Below are positions 47,701 to 56,809 of a stretch of DNA of 64,000 nucleotides, one piece after another. Location of the stretch: positions 248,001 to 312,000 of the forward strand of contig NZ_CP139302.1 in NCBI RefSeq assembly GCF_034092375.1, written 5' to 3'. Every line of letters begins with the position of its first letter. Position 1 is the first letter of the stretch. The translations under genes were made by a program, and so were the position numbers. This stretch comes from Prochlorococcus sp. MIT 1300. GTDB lineage: Bacteria; Cyanobacteriota; Cyanobacteriia; PCC-6307; Cyanobiaceae. A model generated the notes under the pieces. That model searched no databases and was not told where the DNA came from. It saw nothing but the letters and a program-made list of their open reading frames with translations.

Positions 47701-48446
47701 TCATCCTTAAATATTTTTTCTGTAGCTTGTTGTATGACTTTACTACGCAGACTACTGACAAGTATGGTTCTTGGTACCAAATTTCGTAACCTTATTTTTT
47801 GGATTATCGAATTAATTAATTTTGTGTCTCCTGACTGTACTAGAGATCGATAAACTACAAGACCAACTCTAGGGCCAGACTCATCTTGCCAATTCCATTT
47901 ATATGGGTCATCCAAATAATCAATCTTGTGATCTTTTAAGTTAACAGTTCTGTGGTTTTTTATTAATTGAATCATTTGTAAAAATGTCTGAATATTATTT
48001 GTACCGCCTTGAATTAAAAGTTCTGCTAAATGGTTAGCTAGCTTGTAATTAACTGTGCCTAAATGGTGAAGTATTTCAAACTGATCCTGTGTTCCAGCAA
48101 GTAGAATTAATTCTCTACATTTTTCTTGTTCCTGCCAATTTAAAAGTTGTTCTATTCCGTAACTCCAGTGTTCTCGTCCACCGAGTAATCTGAGGATAAT
48201 AACATCGGCTTTAGATGCAGTTATTGTCAGATAATGATCGATCTGAGAGGGATGGCTCAAGCATGACAGTGGTAAGGCTCTAATTTCATTTCTTAGAGAG
48301 CAATCAAACTCACTGTCAATCGCTGTTGCTAGGGTTGATATGTCAGAGACTGCACTTGTTAAAAAAAGTACGGGGGCAGGAGGCTGCTCAACAAGGGTTA
48401 CATCATTACTGTCTTCATCACCAGGTAGGCTTGCTATGCGGTGCAT
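44715..48446 (-). CDS. cobN: Cobaltochelatase subunit CobN
   Basis: Large subunit of the ATP-dependent (aerobic-pathway) cobaltochelatase that inserts cobalt into hydrogenobyrinate diamide in B12 synthesis; paralogous to ChlH of magnesium chelatase. About 1243 residues. Conserved parts include LIHLGKHGSVEWLPGKAVGL, YPFIVNDPGEGSQAKRR, GRNFFSVDLRGLPTESAW and GYKGGFEMSASLDYLFAYDA. I chose ATG 48446, which has GGAGG 8 nt upstream; the longer frame from TTG 48461 would run over that site. In marine cyanobacteria the CobS/T roles are often taken by ChlI/D-like proteins (established for the group, not visible here). Confidence 0.92.
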   Translation of the reverse strand: MHRIASLPGDEDSNDVTLVEQPPAPVLFLTSAVSDISTLATAIDSEFDCSLRNEIRALPLSCLSHPSQIDHYLTITASKADVIILRLLGGREHWSYGIEQLLNWQEQEKCRELILLAGTQDQFEILHHLGTVNYKLANHLAELLIQGGTNNIQTFLQMIQLIKNHRTVNLKDHKIDYLDDPYKWNWQDESGPRVGLVVYRSLVQSGDTKLINSIIQKIRLRNLVPRTILVSSLRSKVIQQATEKIFKDESVSLVLTLTSFASVIFEEASLGAPLWDSLDVPVLQALISTRSKKEWSTNDRGLDPLDLSLQVVLPELDGRITTRPAAFRSVRKSSQILSTILHEHTPNQSGIQWIVDHVYNWVELQRTQNNDKKVAIVLSNYPIRNGRLANGVGLDTPESLFSIINWLKDGGYNLSKQKLPVSSKELIDSILKGRTNDPESFSRAPLTYLSLNDYLNWWSKLPKPAKLPILKRWGEPQKAIDLESSGFAIHGIQFGNIVILIQPSRGYDSDQLEDLHSPYLPPPHRYLAQYVWAQEIHNTQALIHLGKHGSVEWLPGKAVGLSINCYPNVAINAIPVIYPFIVNDPGEGSQAKRRKQAVIIDHLTPPLDRAELSGDYLVLENLIDEYFEAEQLQASRLPIIQESILKLLNKKSWPIDNSISKIDDFKDYINQAESYICELKEAQIRTGLHSFGQDLYPSKKLQLLLTIVRSPFAEYKGFTQSVSERLELSLDPWCDEEGDMLNPEDILKLRQYCQQSLRRKGDAIDWIEHQALHILSLLVELDQPNFKEQELVPPLYEWVLSWHNDPLLKYIKEVVYQNICNSFQFEKKSLLNSLNGRRVKAGPSGAPTRSRHDVLPTGRNFFSVDLRGLPTESAWDLGRRNAETIIENYILKHGEYLKSLALSVWGTSTMRNGGEDIALLLALIGVKPIWDGPSRRMVDLEVIPIKILQRPRVDVTLRISGLFRDAFPQLIGWVHKAVTLVGKLDEEQNMNPYSHSIKSQSHKGRIYGSAPGSYGAGLQGLIDNGQWNTRSDLGEVFMEWSKWSYDDSANPKEDRKGLEEALEGTQIALHTQDNREHDLLDSDDYYQFHGGLSAAIEKITGSRPEMLFADNSRKERPRVHSLTKEIDKVVRSRLTNPKWIKGMIGHGYKGGFEMSASLDYLFAYDASTGCVPNWCYSEITSSWLDNKEVITFLKDNNPWSLRDISERLLEASHRGLWEDATKEQIQKIKGIVIDSESIIEQFD

Positions 48447-48454
48447 TGAACGAA

Positions 48455-48459
48455 CCTCC
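48455..48459 (-). promoter_or_regulatory. Ribosome-binding site that sets the cobN start
   Basis: GGAGG on the minus strand, 8 nt before ATG 48446. A TTG at 48461 in the same frame lies just upstream of this site and is therefore unlikely to be the start. Confidence 0.7.
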
Positions 48460-48524
48460 AAGAATTAACCCTCAGAGAGCCTCTGTACTGGCTCAAAGAT
48501 TTGCACATCACGGCTTTTTTAGAG

Positions 48525-49436
48525 ATGCATCAGTTCCTTCCCTACGCTTGGTTCCAGGGGAAATGCGTCCCCTTTGAGGAGGCAAGGGTTTCTGTTGCTA
48601 CTCATGCCTTGCATTACGGCACAGGAGCCTTTGGGGGAATGAGGGCCATCCCCGACCCGAAAGATAGCAACAGCATTCTGCTATTTAGAGCCGAACGTCA
48701 TGCTAAACGCCTTAGTCAAAGCGCAAGGCTGCTTTTAACAGAATTATCAGAAGAGACAATATTGAACTCATTAAATCTTTTTATTAAGGCAAATAAACCA
48801 ACTAGACCTATATATCTTCGACCATTTGTGTACACAAGTGATTTAGGTATAGCACCTAGATTACACAACATAGAAACAGACTTTCTAATATATGGCTTGG
48901 AATTGGGAGATTATTTGTCTCCTGACGGTGTTAAATGTCGTTTTAGTAGTTGGACACGTCAGGAAGATCGATCCCTGCCACTAAGGGGTAAGATAAGTGG
49001 AGCATATATCACAAGTTCGCTAGCCAAGACAGAGGCTGTTTTAAGCGGCTTTGATGAAGCTCTACTTTTAAACAGTCGCGGAAAAATAAGCGAAGCTAGT
49101 GGAATGAATCTATTTATTGTAAGAGATGGAAGTTTAATAACCCCAAGTGTTGATCAAGACATACTTGAAGGAATTACGAGGGCTAGTGTTATTGAAATTG
49201 CGAAGAATTCGGGAATAAACGTAATTGAGAGACCAGTTGACAAAACCGAACTCCTTATAGCTGATGAGGTCTTCCTGACTGGAACAGCAGCGAAAATTAC
49301 TCCAATACGGCAAATAGAGTCCACAGTTCTCTCTAATACAAGACCAATCATGGAAAACTTACGTGTAAAGCTTACAAGAATCACAGAAGGTGTAGATCAG
49401 GAATTCCGACATTGGATTACCAGGATTACCTTCTGA
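48525..49436 (+). CDS. ilvE: Branched-chain amino-acid aminotransferase
   Basis: Class IV PLP transaminase for the last step of Ile, Leu and Val synthesis. From ATG 48525 it is 303 residues. THALHYGTGAFGGMRAIPD near the N-terminus, PIYLRPFVYTSD, the PLP lysine in GKISGAY and EASGMNLFIV (glutamate that holds PLP nitrogen) are seen. The frame opens 24 bp earlier at a TTG; the ATG fits homologues (MHQFLPYAWFQGKCVP). Divergent from cobN with about 80 bp between starts. Works with ilvA at the left edge. Confidence 0.93.
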   Translation: MHQFLPYAWFQGKCVPFEEARVSVATHALHYGTGAFGGMRAIPDPKDSNSILLFRAERHAKRLSQSARLLLTELSEETILNSLNLFIKANKPTRPIYLRPFVYTSDLGIAPRLHNIETDFLIYGLELGDYLSPDGVKCRFSSWTRQEDRSLPLRGKISGAYITSSLAKTEAVLSGFDEALLLNSRGKISEASGMNLFIVRDGSLITPSVDQDILEGITRASVIEIAKNSGINVIERPVDKTELLIADEVFLTGTAAKITPIRQIESTVLSNTRPIMENLRVKLTRITEGVDQEFRHWITRITF

Positions 49437-49502
49437 AACTGATGAAGGCAACCTCCTATCAGCGTAATTTGCAAAGCACTTATTATCCATTGAAGTAACT
49501 TT

Positions 49503-52500
49503 ATGACTCCAAAAAATACAAACCACACATCCAAGAATATTGATTTGCTCGAGTATCTTAATGGCCCATCAAATCCTGTATTAGTTTTTGATGGTGCGAC
49601 TGGTACGTCCCTACAACAACTCAACTTATGTGCAGAGGACTTTGGAGGGCCTCAACTTGAGGGTTGCAATGAAAATTTAGTTATTTCATCTCCCGGGTCC
49701 GTGGAAAAGGTACACCGTCAATTTCTGGATGTTGGATGTGATGTAATAGAAACAAATACCTTTGGAGCAACTTCAATTGTATTGGCTGAATATGGATTAG
49801 AAAGTGAAACATACAAAATAAATCTTAAAGCTAGTCAATTAGCTAAGACTCTTGCTGCAGATTATTCGACCTCCAAAAAACCAAGATTTGTTGCAGGTTC
49901 AATAGGTCCAACAACAAAATTACCAACTTTGTCACATATAAGTTTTGATGAATTACGAGATAGTTATAAGGAGCAAGTAGAAGGACTAATTGATGGGGGA
50001 GTTGATTTATTGCTAATAGAAACATGTCAGGACCTACTTCAAATTAAATCTGTACTAAATGCTATAGAGCAAACATTTACGGTGAAGTCAAAAAGATTAC
50101 CGGTTATGGTTTCTGTCACGATGGAGACCACAGGTACTATGTTGGTAGGTAGTGATATAGCCACTGTAGTAACAACTTTAGAACCATATCAAATAGATAT
50201 CTTGGGCCTCAACTGTGCGACTGGACCTGAACAAATGAAAGAACATATTAAATACCTATCTAAATATTCTCCTTTTCTGATCAGTTGCATACCTAACGCC
50301 GGCCTACCAGAAAATGTTGGAGGTATTGCCCATTACAGATTATCACCTATTGAATTAAAAATGCAGCTCATGCATTTTGTTGAGGATCTTGGAGTGAGAG
50401 TGATTGGTGGATGCTGTGGTACGACTCCAGACCATATATCAGCTCTCGCCAAAGAAGTAAGAAATTTAAATCCCGCTCCTCGTAGTCATAGGAATGGTAA
50501 AGAACATTTGGAACGAAGCCTCAAAGGTTTCGAACCATCGGCATCATCGATTTACAGCTCAACAACATTTAAACAAGACAACTCCTTCCTTATCGTTGGC
50601 GAAAGATTGAATGCTAGTGGCTCCAAGAAAGCGAGAGAGCTTTTAAATTTAGAAGATTGGGATGGTTTAGTTGCACTAGCAAGAAATCAAGTTAAAGAAA
50701 ATGCTCATATATTGGATATAAATGTTGATTATGTAGGGCGTGATGGTGTCAAGGATATGAACAGCCTAGTTAAGAGATTGGTTACCAACATTAACTTGCC
50801 ACTTATGCTCGACTCCACGGAGTGGCAAAAAATGGAAAGTGGTTTAAAGGTTGCTGGAGGAAAATGTATTTTGAACTCAACAAACTTTGAAGATGGAGAT
50901 GAACGCTTTTATAAAGTAGTAGAAATAGCTAGATCATACGGAGCATCAATAGTTGTAGGTACTATTGATGAGGAGGGTATGGCAAGAACCTCTTCCAAAA
51001 AGTTTGAAATAGCGCAGCGCGCATTTCAAGCCTGTATCAATTCAGGAATTCCGGAGCATGAAATATTTTATGATCCACTTGCGCTCCCAATATCTACAGG
51101 TATAGAAGAAGATCGCTTAAATGCCTTTGAGACAATTAAAGCTATAAAGCTAATTAGAAATCACTTACCTAATGTACATATCATACTTGGTATTTCTAAT
51201 ATTAGTTTTGGCTTAAGCCCAGCTGCTCGAATTACACTCAATTCTGTGTTTCTTAACGATTGCTATGAAGCGGGTCTAGACGCTGCCATTATCTCGCCAT
51301 CTAAAATTCTACCTTTAAGCAAAATCAATCCCGAACATCAGAAAATATGTAGAGACTTGATTTACGATCGAAGAGAATATAATAATTCCATTTGTCAATA
51401 TGATCCTCTTACTAAACTTACTTCAGTCTTCGAAGGAGTATCTACCAGTCAGGCACGTTCATCAAGTCAATCCCTAAAGGAATTAGCAATTGAGGAGCGT
51501 TTAAAAGTACATATAATTGATGGCGAACGAATCGGGCTAGATGAAGCACTATCTATAGCACTTGAAAAGTATAAGCCTCTTGAGATAATCAACAAATATT
51601 TGTTGGATGGAATGAGAGAAGTAGGAGAACTTTTCGGATCCGGTCAGATGCAATTACCTTTTGTCCTTCAATCAGCACAAACAATGAAGTTTGCTGTTTC
51701 TTTTCTAGAACCCTACATGGAAAAAAGTGAAGGTGACTCTTCCTCTAAAGGTAAGTTTCTTATAGCAACTGTTAAAGGTGATGTTCACGATATAGGAAAA
51801 AACCTTGTTGACATAATCCTAACTAATAATGGTTATGAAGTAATTAACCTTGGCATCAAACAAGATGTAAAAGCGATAATTGAAGCACAAAATACTCATC
51901 AGGCCGATTGCATTGCTATGAGTGGTTTGCTTGTAAAGTCCACGGCCTTCATGAAGGACAATCTACAAGCCTTCAATGAAGCTGGAATCTCTGTTCCGGT
52001 TGTATTAGGTGGTGCCGCATTAACACCAAAATTTGTTAACGGAGACTGTAGTGAGATATATAAAGGGAAGGTCCTTTATGGAAAAGATGCATTTACAGAC
52101 TTAAGATTTATGGATGAATACATAACAGCTAAAGCAAATGGTAACTGGAATGATTTTGAAGGGTTTAAAAATGGTTCACCTGAGGGTATTAATTTAGGAG
52201 GTCAGCAGTTAATTGAATCTAATTGTAAACAACCTAATAATTTACTCAACGATGAAAAACACCAGATTGAAGCTATTCCAAATTTAACAATATCTACTGA
52301 ACGCTCTATTACAGTACCAGAGGAAAAAGCAATTCAACCTCCTTTTATTGGTTCTAGGGTTCTTTCTCCAGCAGAAATACCAATAGAACAGCTTGTCTTT
52401 TATCTAGATAAACAAGCATTATTTTCAGGTCAATGGCAAATTAAGCGAAACAAGAATCAATCAAGCCACGAATATAAGGCCTATCTTGAGAAGGAAATTA

Positions 52501-53132
52501 ATCCAATACTAGAAAAATGGATTGATTTAATAATTTCTGAGCAACTAATTCTTCCATCCGCGGTATATGGATATTACCCTTGTGGACGAAATGATAATAG
52601 CTTAAGAATATACGACGAAGACTCCAACAAAGAGCTAGCAATATTTAATTTTCCTCGACAAAAAGGTGGAAATAAATACTGTATTTCCGATTATTATTTA
52701 GATTTAAATAATAATGGCCCTTTGGACTTCCTCCCTATGCAGGCGGTTACAGTTGGAGATCGTGCAAGTCAATACGCACAGAAATTATTTAAATCTGACA
52801 ACTATTTAGATTACCTCTATTTTCATGGGCTAAGTGTACAGCTAGCGGAGGCACTGGCGGAATTTGTACATTCAAGGATAAGGATTGAATGTGGATTTAG
52901 TAACCAAGAGCCAAATGAAATAAAAGACATCCTTGCTCAGCGATATAGGGGATGCAGATACTCATTTGGCTATCCAGCATGCCCCAATGTTTCTGATTCA
53001 AGAATTCAACTATCAATCCTTAAAGCAGACAGAATTGGATTAACCATGGACAAAAGCGATCAGTTACATCCCGAACAGAGCACTACTGCCCTCATAGCTC
53101 TACATAGCAATGCACGGTACTTTGCTGCATAG
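49503..53132 (+). CDS. metH: Cobalamin-dependent methionine synthase
   Basis: 1209 residues with all four modules in order. Homocysteine-binding: [17 protein letters not shown] with zinc cysteines in [11 protein letters not shown] and [10 protein letters not shown] (about 1-325). Pterin (methyl-THF) domain: [28 protein letters not shown] (about 360-620). B12 cap and binding domain: [13 protein letters not shown] near residue 758, whose His ligates cobalt. Activation domain with SAM site at the C-terminus ([14 protein letters not shown]). Uses the cofactor made in part by CobN, encoded 1 kb away on the other strand. Confidence 0.96.
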   Translation: MTPKNTNHTSKNIDLLEYLNGPSNPVLVFDGATGTSLQQLNLCAEDFGGPQLEGCNENLVISSPGSVEKVHRQFLDVGCDVIETNTFGATSIVLAEYGLESETYKINLKASQLAKTLAADYSTSKKPRFVAGSIGPTTKLPTLSHISFDELRDSYKEQVEGLIDGGVDLLLIETCQDLLQIKSVLNAIEQTFTVKSKRLPVMVSVTMETTGTMLVGSDIATVVTTLEPYQIDILGLNCATGPEQMKEHIKYLSKYSPFLISCIPNAGLPENVGGIAHYRLSPIELKMQLMHFVEDLGVRVIGGCCGTTPDHISALAKEVRNLNPAPRSHRNGKEHLERSLKGFEPSASSIYSSTTFKQDNSFLIVGERLNASGSKKARELLNLEDWDGLVALARNQVKENAHILDINVDYVGRDGVKDMNSLVKRLVTNINLPLMLDSTEWQKMESGLKVAGGKCILNSTNFEDGDERFYKVVEIARSYGASIVVGTIDEEGMARTSSKKFEIAQRAFQACINSGIPEHEIFYDPLALPISTGIEEDRLNAFETIKAIKLIRNHLPNVHIILGISNISFGLSPAARITLNSVFLNDCYEAGLDAAIISPSKILPLSKINPEHQKICRDLIYDRREYNNSICQYDPLTKLTSVFEGVSTSQARSSSQSLKELAIEERLKVHIIDGERIGLDEALSIALEKYKPLEIINKYLLDGMREVGELFGSGQMQLPFVLQSAQTMKFAVSFLEPYMEKSEGDSSSKGKFLIATVKGDVHDIGKNLVDIILTNNGYEVINLGIKQDVKAIIEAQNTHQADCIAMSGLLVKSTAFMKDNLQAFNEAGISVPVVLGGAALTPKFVNGDCSEIYKGKVLYGKDAFTDLRFMDEYITAKANGNWNDFEGFKNGSPEGINLGGQQLIESNCKQPNNLLNDEKHQIEAIPNLTISTERSITVPEEKAIQPPFIGSRVLSPAEIPIEQLVFYLDKQALFSGQWQIKRNKNQSSHEYKAYLEKEINPILEKWIDLIISEQLILPSAVYGYYPCGRNDNSLRIYDEDSNKELAIFNFPRQKGGNKYCISDYYLDLNNNGPLDFLPMQAVTVGDRASQYAQKLFKSDNYLDYLYFHGLSVQLAEALAEFVHSRIRIECGFSNQEPNEIKDILAQRYRGCRYSFGYPACPNVSDSRIQLSILKADRIGLTMDKSDQLHPEQSTTALIALHSNARYFAA

Positions 53133-53135
53133 AAA

Positions 53136-53158
53136 GCTCCTCAATGCCACGCAGGAGC
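53136..53158 (+). terminator. Hairpin after metH
   Basis: Arms GCTCCT (53136-53141) and AGGAGC (53153-53158), 11-nt loop, starting 3 bp after the metH stop. Position fits a transcription terminator, but no T-tract follows, so it may only stabilise the 3' end. Confidence 0.45.
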
Positions 53159-53196
53159 CCCTCTGAGCCATTCCAAAGACATTTGGACAAAAAGGG

Positions 53197-53322
53197 ATGG
53201 CGAAGCCATTGGAGCCCCGTTCAAGACCTTTTGCGGATTGGCAAATTGATCCGAAGCCCAATTTATTTGGCCTGGGTCTAACGGGAAATTTAATTAGCTG
53301 TGATGCGAAGGGATTTCAGTAG
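53197..53322 (+). CDS. Possible 41-residue small protein
   Basis: ATG 53197 opens a 41-codon frame to TAG 53320-53322. The product begins MAKPLEPRSRPFADWQ and contains PNLFGLGLTGNLIS, so it looks protein-like, with one short hydrophobic stretch. A purine-rich AAAAAGGG abuts the ATG directly, too close to be a good ribosome-binding site, and the first codons form a small hairpin (ATGGC/GCCAT). The 204-bp gap between metH and the next gene holds no other candidate. Unrecognised. Confidence 0.35.
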   Translation: MAKPLEPRSRPFADWQIDPKPNLFGLGLTGNLISCDAKGFQ

Positions 53323-53336
53323 GTTTTAATCAAGAC

Positions 53337-53567
53337 CTAGTCCTTGCAAAGAGTTTCCATAGTTTGAATAACGTCTTGTTGAAACTCGTCAAGGGAGTCT
53401 GAATCGCTCAGATCAATTCCCTCACCAGCAGCATTCTGGGTTAGCTCTTGAAAATGGAAAGCTCCCTCTCCATTTGCCAAGAACTCTATCGCCGACGTTT
53501 CTCCACTTTCACGAAAGGCATCGCAAAGCGCGAGGAAGGCCGCGTCTTCAGTGAACTCCCAATCCAT
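53337..53567 (-). CDS. Conserved-looking small acidic protein
   Basis: 76 residues, strongly acidic, soluble: MDWEFTEDAAFLALCDAFRE ... LSDSDSLDEFQQDVIQTMETL. The layout is like small hypothetical proteins of marine picocyanobacteria, but I do not know a function. ATG at 53567; no Shine-Dalgarno on the minus strand (the plus strand happens to read AGGAGGT there). Divergent from the DUF2237 gene. Confidence 0.6.
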   Translation of the reverse strand: MDWEFTEDAAFLALCDAFRESGETSAIEFLANGEGAFHFQELTQNAAGEGIDLSDSDSLDEFQQDVIQTMETLCKD

Positions 53568-53680
53568 TGAGGAGGTATGACTGATTGACGTTTAACGCCT
53601 TCCCCCCTGCATTCGTCAACCTTCTATGTACACAATGTGGCACTAAGTTGTGAGATTGAAGCACCGCTAACCCCGCCATT

Positions 53681-54073
53681 ATGCTCGAAAACCCAGTTCT
53701 AGAAAGCTCTTTAAACGTTTACGGACAACCTTTGGAAATTTGCTCTTGTAAACCCATAACGGGTTGGTTTAGAGATGGAACATGTCGAACTGACAGCTCG
53801 GATTTTGGCTCGCATACCATCTGTTGTGAAATGACCGAGTCTTTTCTTCGCTATAGCAAGGCTCAGGGGAATGATTTGACAACCGTGTCAATCTTGAACG
53901 ACTTTCCTGGTCTTAAAGCAGGTGAGAGATGGTGCCTTTGCGCCTCTCGATGGAAAGAAGCTTATGAAGACGGTGTGGCTCCATTAGTAGTTCTTGCTTC
54001 AACCGAGATGAGTGCGCTTAAGATCGTCCCGCTAGAAATTTTAGAAAAGTATGCATTACAAATTACAAACTAG
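53681..54073 (+). CDS. DUF2237 protein
   Basis: 130 residues. QPLEICSCKPITGWFRDGTCRTDSSDFGSHTICCEMTESFL and FPGLKAGERWCLCASRWKEAYEDGVAPLVVLAST are diagnostic of DUF2237. The several conserved cysteines (CSC, CRT, CC, CLC) could bind metal. Function unknown. ATG 53681; followed by 92 bp and then the adenylyltransferase gene on the same strand. Confidence 0.88.
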   Translation: MLENPVLESSLNVYGQPLEICSCKPITGWFRDGTCRTDSSDFGSHTICCEMTESFLRYSKAQGNDLTTVSILNDFPGLKAGERWCLCASRWKEAYEDGVAPLVVLASTEMSALKIVPLEILEKYALQITN

Positions 54074-54165
54074 AATTGTTGCCTATTTGATTGGCATCAT
54101 TTTCAAATAAAATTTAGGCAGCTCGTTATGATCGTTAAAAACACCGCCCTAATCTCATTAGTTAA

Positions 54166-55023
54166 ATGACGGACGATGCCAATAAAGATTCATATTGGCG
54201 AAAGGCTCTGATAAGAACTAACCAAGCTCTTGAGAATGGAGCTTTAGTACATCTAAGAACAAAAGTAGAAACACTAACGAATAATCCGGGTAATGATTTT
54301 GAGTTGCGTTCACTCTCAGTCCCAACTCCCGCCCATTTAAATGCTGCTGGACCAAAGATCAACCCATTTCGCCCATGGGATAAAAGATTAGAAATAGAAT
54401 GTGTTTCCAAAGAACATGTACTAATACTTAATAAATATCCTGTACACAAGGGCCATATGCTTTTAATAACAAAACGCTGGGAACCACAAAATGGATGGAT
54501 CTCTATTGAAGATTGGAATGCAATAGCGAAGATTGATTATGATACTAGTGGGCTGTGGTTTTTCAACAGTTCATCAAATGCTGGAGCTAGTCAGCCTCAT
54601 CGTCACCTTCAGTTGCTCCGAAGGGCTAGTGGGGAAATGATATGTCCGCGGGAAGACTGGTTTATTGATCGTATCAAAAATAAAAAGGATGAAACCGTCC
54701 TGGACAGATCATGCCTTGTTATTCAGAGAGAACCAACAAGTAACCAACAAGAGGGGATAATACTTATGCAGAAATATTGTGAATTGGTAACTGCAATGTC
54801 GATAGGAGACCCTATGAGAGATGAGGCACCAAGGACACCATATAATTTATTGATTACTCCAAGATGGATTGCTGTAATTAAACGACGAAAAGAGGGTGCT
54901 TATGGTTTCAGTATAAATGGATTAGGTTTTGCGGGTTATTTGTTATCCACAGAAGATTCAGATATAGAATGGCTGCAAAAACATGGTCCTACATCCCTAA
55001 TAGAAAGCGTTGTTTCTTACTAG
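54166..55023 (+). CDS. Ap4A phosphorylase / ATP adenylyltransferase family
   Basis: 285 residues, HIT superfamily. KINPFRPWDKRLEIECVSKEHVLILNKYPVHKGHMLLIT and the active-site motif GASQPHRHLQLL (His triad variant as in yeast APA1/2) support phosphorolytic cleavage of diadenosine tetraphosphate. The C-terminal domain with PYNLLITPRWIAVIKRR is also typical. Soluble. ATG 54166. A stress-nucleotide role is family knowledge, not shown here. Confidence 0.85.
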   Translation: MTDDANKDSYWRKALIRTNQALENGALVHLRTKVETLTNNPGNDFELRSLSVPTPAHLNAAGPKINPFRPWDKRLEIECVSKEHVLILNKYPVHKGHMLLITKRWEPQNGWISIEDWNAIAKIDYDTSGLWFFNSSSNAGASQPHRHLQLLRRASGEMICPREDWFIDRIKNKKDETVLDRSCLVIQREPTSNQQEGIILMQKYCELVTAMSIGDPMRDEAPRTPYNLLITPRWIAVIKRRKEGAYGFSINGLGFAGYLLSTEDSDIEWLQKHGPTSLIESVVSY

Positions 55024-55069
55024 TCCTCGTCCTTTTATCCTTGGAATATCGGTAGTCCAATTAATTCAG

Positions 55070-55255
55070 TTAGTCTTCGCTCTTGTCAAATCTGTTGATT
55101 TGGGTTTCCAGGGTTGAAATTGACGCATCCATTGCGGCTAATCTGCTTTCAAGGGCATCACGGAAAAGTCGAAGCATTTCAAGTCTTCTGTTCAAAATGG
55201 AAAGACGCCTGCTTGTTGGGTCAATTCTGGTTGAACAAAAATGGGGAATTAACAT
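55070..55255 (-). CDS. Small helical hypothetical protein
   Basis: 61 residues, predicted mostly helical with heptad-like hydrophobics: DPTSRRLSILNRRLEMLRLF and DALESRLAAMDASISTLETQ. Looks like a short coiled coil. The start is uncertain because the first eight residues look unlike the rest. It is opposite in strand to its neighbours. Similar short coiled-coil hypotheticals are known from picocyanobacteria; no function recognised. Confidence 0.5.
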   Translation of the reverse strand: MLIPHFCSTRIDPTSRRLSILNRRLEMLRLFRDALESRLAAMDASISTLETQINRFDKSED

Positions 55256-55343
55256 GGTTTAAGAAAAGACTTCCTAATACTCGCGTATTTGAATCAATAG
55301 TGTGGACTTTGGGAACTAGGCTTGTGGTAGCAGTAACGTAAAT

Positions 55344-56387
55344 GTGGCTGGGGCAGAAGAGGAGGTAACCCGAAGGATATCCGTGGACTTGCCTAGTCAC
55401 CTTGTTGAGCGCTTTGATGAGTTAAAGCGTGAGTGGGGTCTGAGAGGAAGAGGGGCTGTACTTCGGAGGTTACTAGAGGAGATACTTCCGAATGAAACAA
55501 TCGATGAGATTACCAATGAGAGCAAAGAGCAAGGAGAATTAGTTTTTAATACCGTCACTGAGGAAGTTACAGATCCAAAATATGATGAGAATCAAGCTTT
55601 AGTTCTTATAGGTAAAAAAACAAACTTTGGTGAGACGTTAGAAGAAATATCAACTTTCCAAAGGCCAATCGAATCAAAGGCTCGAAAGGGATTAGGAGCA
55701 TCCAGTGATGGTGGTATTGATCTTCCAGGTTTTGTTAGAAGAAAAACAGATAATTTAAAACAGAGCCTATCACCAAGAATTGTTGAAAACACTTACAAAG
55801 AAGATTCTGTTGTCCCCATTGTTAGGGAGAAAGATGTTCTTAATAGCCTTGTTATTGCAAAATCGCATTGGATCAATATTTATGGACAAGCTCCTGGAGA
55901 TAGGGTCGTTGAAGCAGCAATGATTTGGCTAGCTCGGGATATATGGGATCAACTAGATGAAACACAAGGAAGGGCTTTTACATGGAGCATTGCAAATCAA
56001 TTAATGAATAAATACTTTACTGAGTGGGGATCACGGCCACCAGTCTTTGAAAATATTATTGTTCTCGCGGGGATCTTGGAAGACCCGTTCGCAAGTGATT
56101 CACTTGCCAAAAGAATTCCAACATTAATTAAGCGATTCGTTAACAGATTTAAGAGAAGTAAAACTGTGACTTCTTTTCAAACACTTGAATCCACTATGAC
56201 CGTCCATGGGGCTTTGAAGCTACTAGATCTGCCAACTACTGCAGGGGCTTCGCTCACTCTTTGCCTTATACGTGATTCTTATAAGGCCAAGGCTTTGAAA
56301 AGTCACCCTGACGCTGGTGGTTCTACAGAGGAAATGAGGCGATTAAATGAAGCTTATCAATTACTGAAAGACCTATACCGAAAATAA
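55344..56387 (+). CDS. Ribbon-helix-helix / J-domain fusion protein
   Basis: 347 residues, starting with GTG at 55344. Residues about 8-49 (TRRISVDLPSHLVERFDELKREW, then VLRRLLEEIL) resemble an Arc/MetJ-type ribbon-helix-helix DNA-binding fold. Residues about 50-160 are polar and probably disordered; about 165-270 form an unrecognised helical domain (HWINIYGQAPGDRVVEAAMIWLARDIWDQL). The C-terminus (about 295-347) is J-like with SHPDAGGSTEEMRRLNEAYQLL, containing the HPD tripeptide that contacts Hsp70. A strong inverted repeat follows the stop. Role unknown. Confidence 0.75.
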   Translation: MAGAEEEVTRRISVDLPSHLVERFDELKREWGLRGRGAVLRRLLEEILPNETIDEITNESKEQGELVFNTVTEEVTDPKYDENQALVLIGKKTNFGETLEEISTFQRPIESKARKGLGASSDGGIDLPGFVRRKTDNLKQSLSPRIVENTYKEDSVVPIVREKDVLNSLVIAKSHWINIYGQAPGDRVVEAAMIWLARDIWDQLDETQGRAFTWSIANQLMNKYFTEWGSRPPVFENIIVLAGILEDPFASDSLAKRIPTLIKRFVNRFKRSKTVTSFQTLESTMTVHGALKLLDLPTTAGASLTLCLIRDSYKAKALKSHPDAGGSTEEMRRLNEAYQLLKDLYRK

Positions 56388-56394
56388 ACTAATC

Positions 56395-56434
56395 AGTCTC
56401 ATATTGGACTCGTCACAAGTCCAATCATGAGACT
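56395..56434 (+). terminator. Long inverted repeat after the RHH/J gene
   Basis: AGTCTCATATTGGACT (56395-56410) pairs with AGTCCAAT-C-ATGAGACT (56418-56434): 16 pairs with one bulged C and a 7-nt loop. It starts 8 bp after the stop codon. No long T-tract follows (ATTATAAT), so it may be a terminator or a 3'-end stabiliser. Confidence 0.6.
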
Positions 56435-56569
56435 ATTATAATACCTATAAAAGGAATTCAACTGAAGCAGTTATAAAGCTGCCCATGACTAGGAGTCTGC
56501 AATGAATACGGATTATTCGCAGAAGTCGCATATAAGACAATTTCTAAGTCTCATTTTGCGATCAAAATT

Positions 56570-56620
56570 AGGCTCATGAAACAATAAAAATTCGAATTTT
56601 ATTGACTTGGCAATGAGCCT
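56570..56620. repeat. Two-tier inverted repeat
   Basis: Outer 8-bp arms AGGCTCAT and ATGAGCCT enclose a second inverted repeat with arms CAATAAAAATT and AATTTTATTG around CG (one extra A). A short T-rich stretch (TTATTGG) follows the outer arm. Could be the 3' end of a small RNA. Confidence 0.5.
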
Positions 56621-56725
56621 TTATTGGTCCATGAGAATTAAAATAAAGAAAAGCAAAAGTTGTCTTTGTCCAATACATGTCCAAAAATTTTGATAGTTGA
56701 TATATCTGTTGCTATCACTGTGTAT

Positions 56726-56768
56726 TTATTAGTGAGTACCTGTCTCTAAGGCAGGTACTCACTAATAA
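56726..56768. repeat. Perfect 17-bp hairpin with 9-nt loop
   Basis: TTATTAGTGAGTACCTG (56726-56742) and CAGGTACTCACTAATAA (56752-56768) are exact reverse complements. A weak promoter-like pair, TTGATA (56690-56695) and TATCAC (56713-56718) with 17-bp spacing, would start transcription within a base or two of the left arm. Confidence 0.7.
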
Positions 56769-56809
56769 GTCTATTTCTGACTCGAAGATAACGAGAGGGA
56801 AATTAAAAC

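Noticed and set aside
48326-48577. 83-codon plus-strand frame over the cobN/ilvE starts
   Set aside because: Overlaps both real genes' 5' ends in another frame and has no family resemblance.
49437-49502. Cobalamin riboswitch before metH
   Set aside because: The gap is only 66 bp, too short for the usual aptamer, and no B12-box-like sequence is present.
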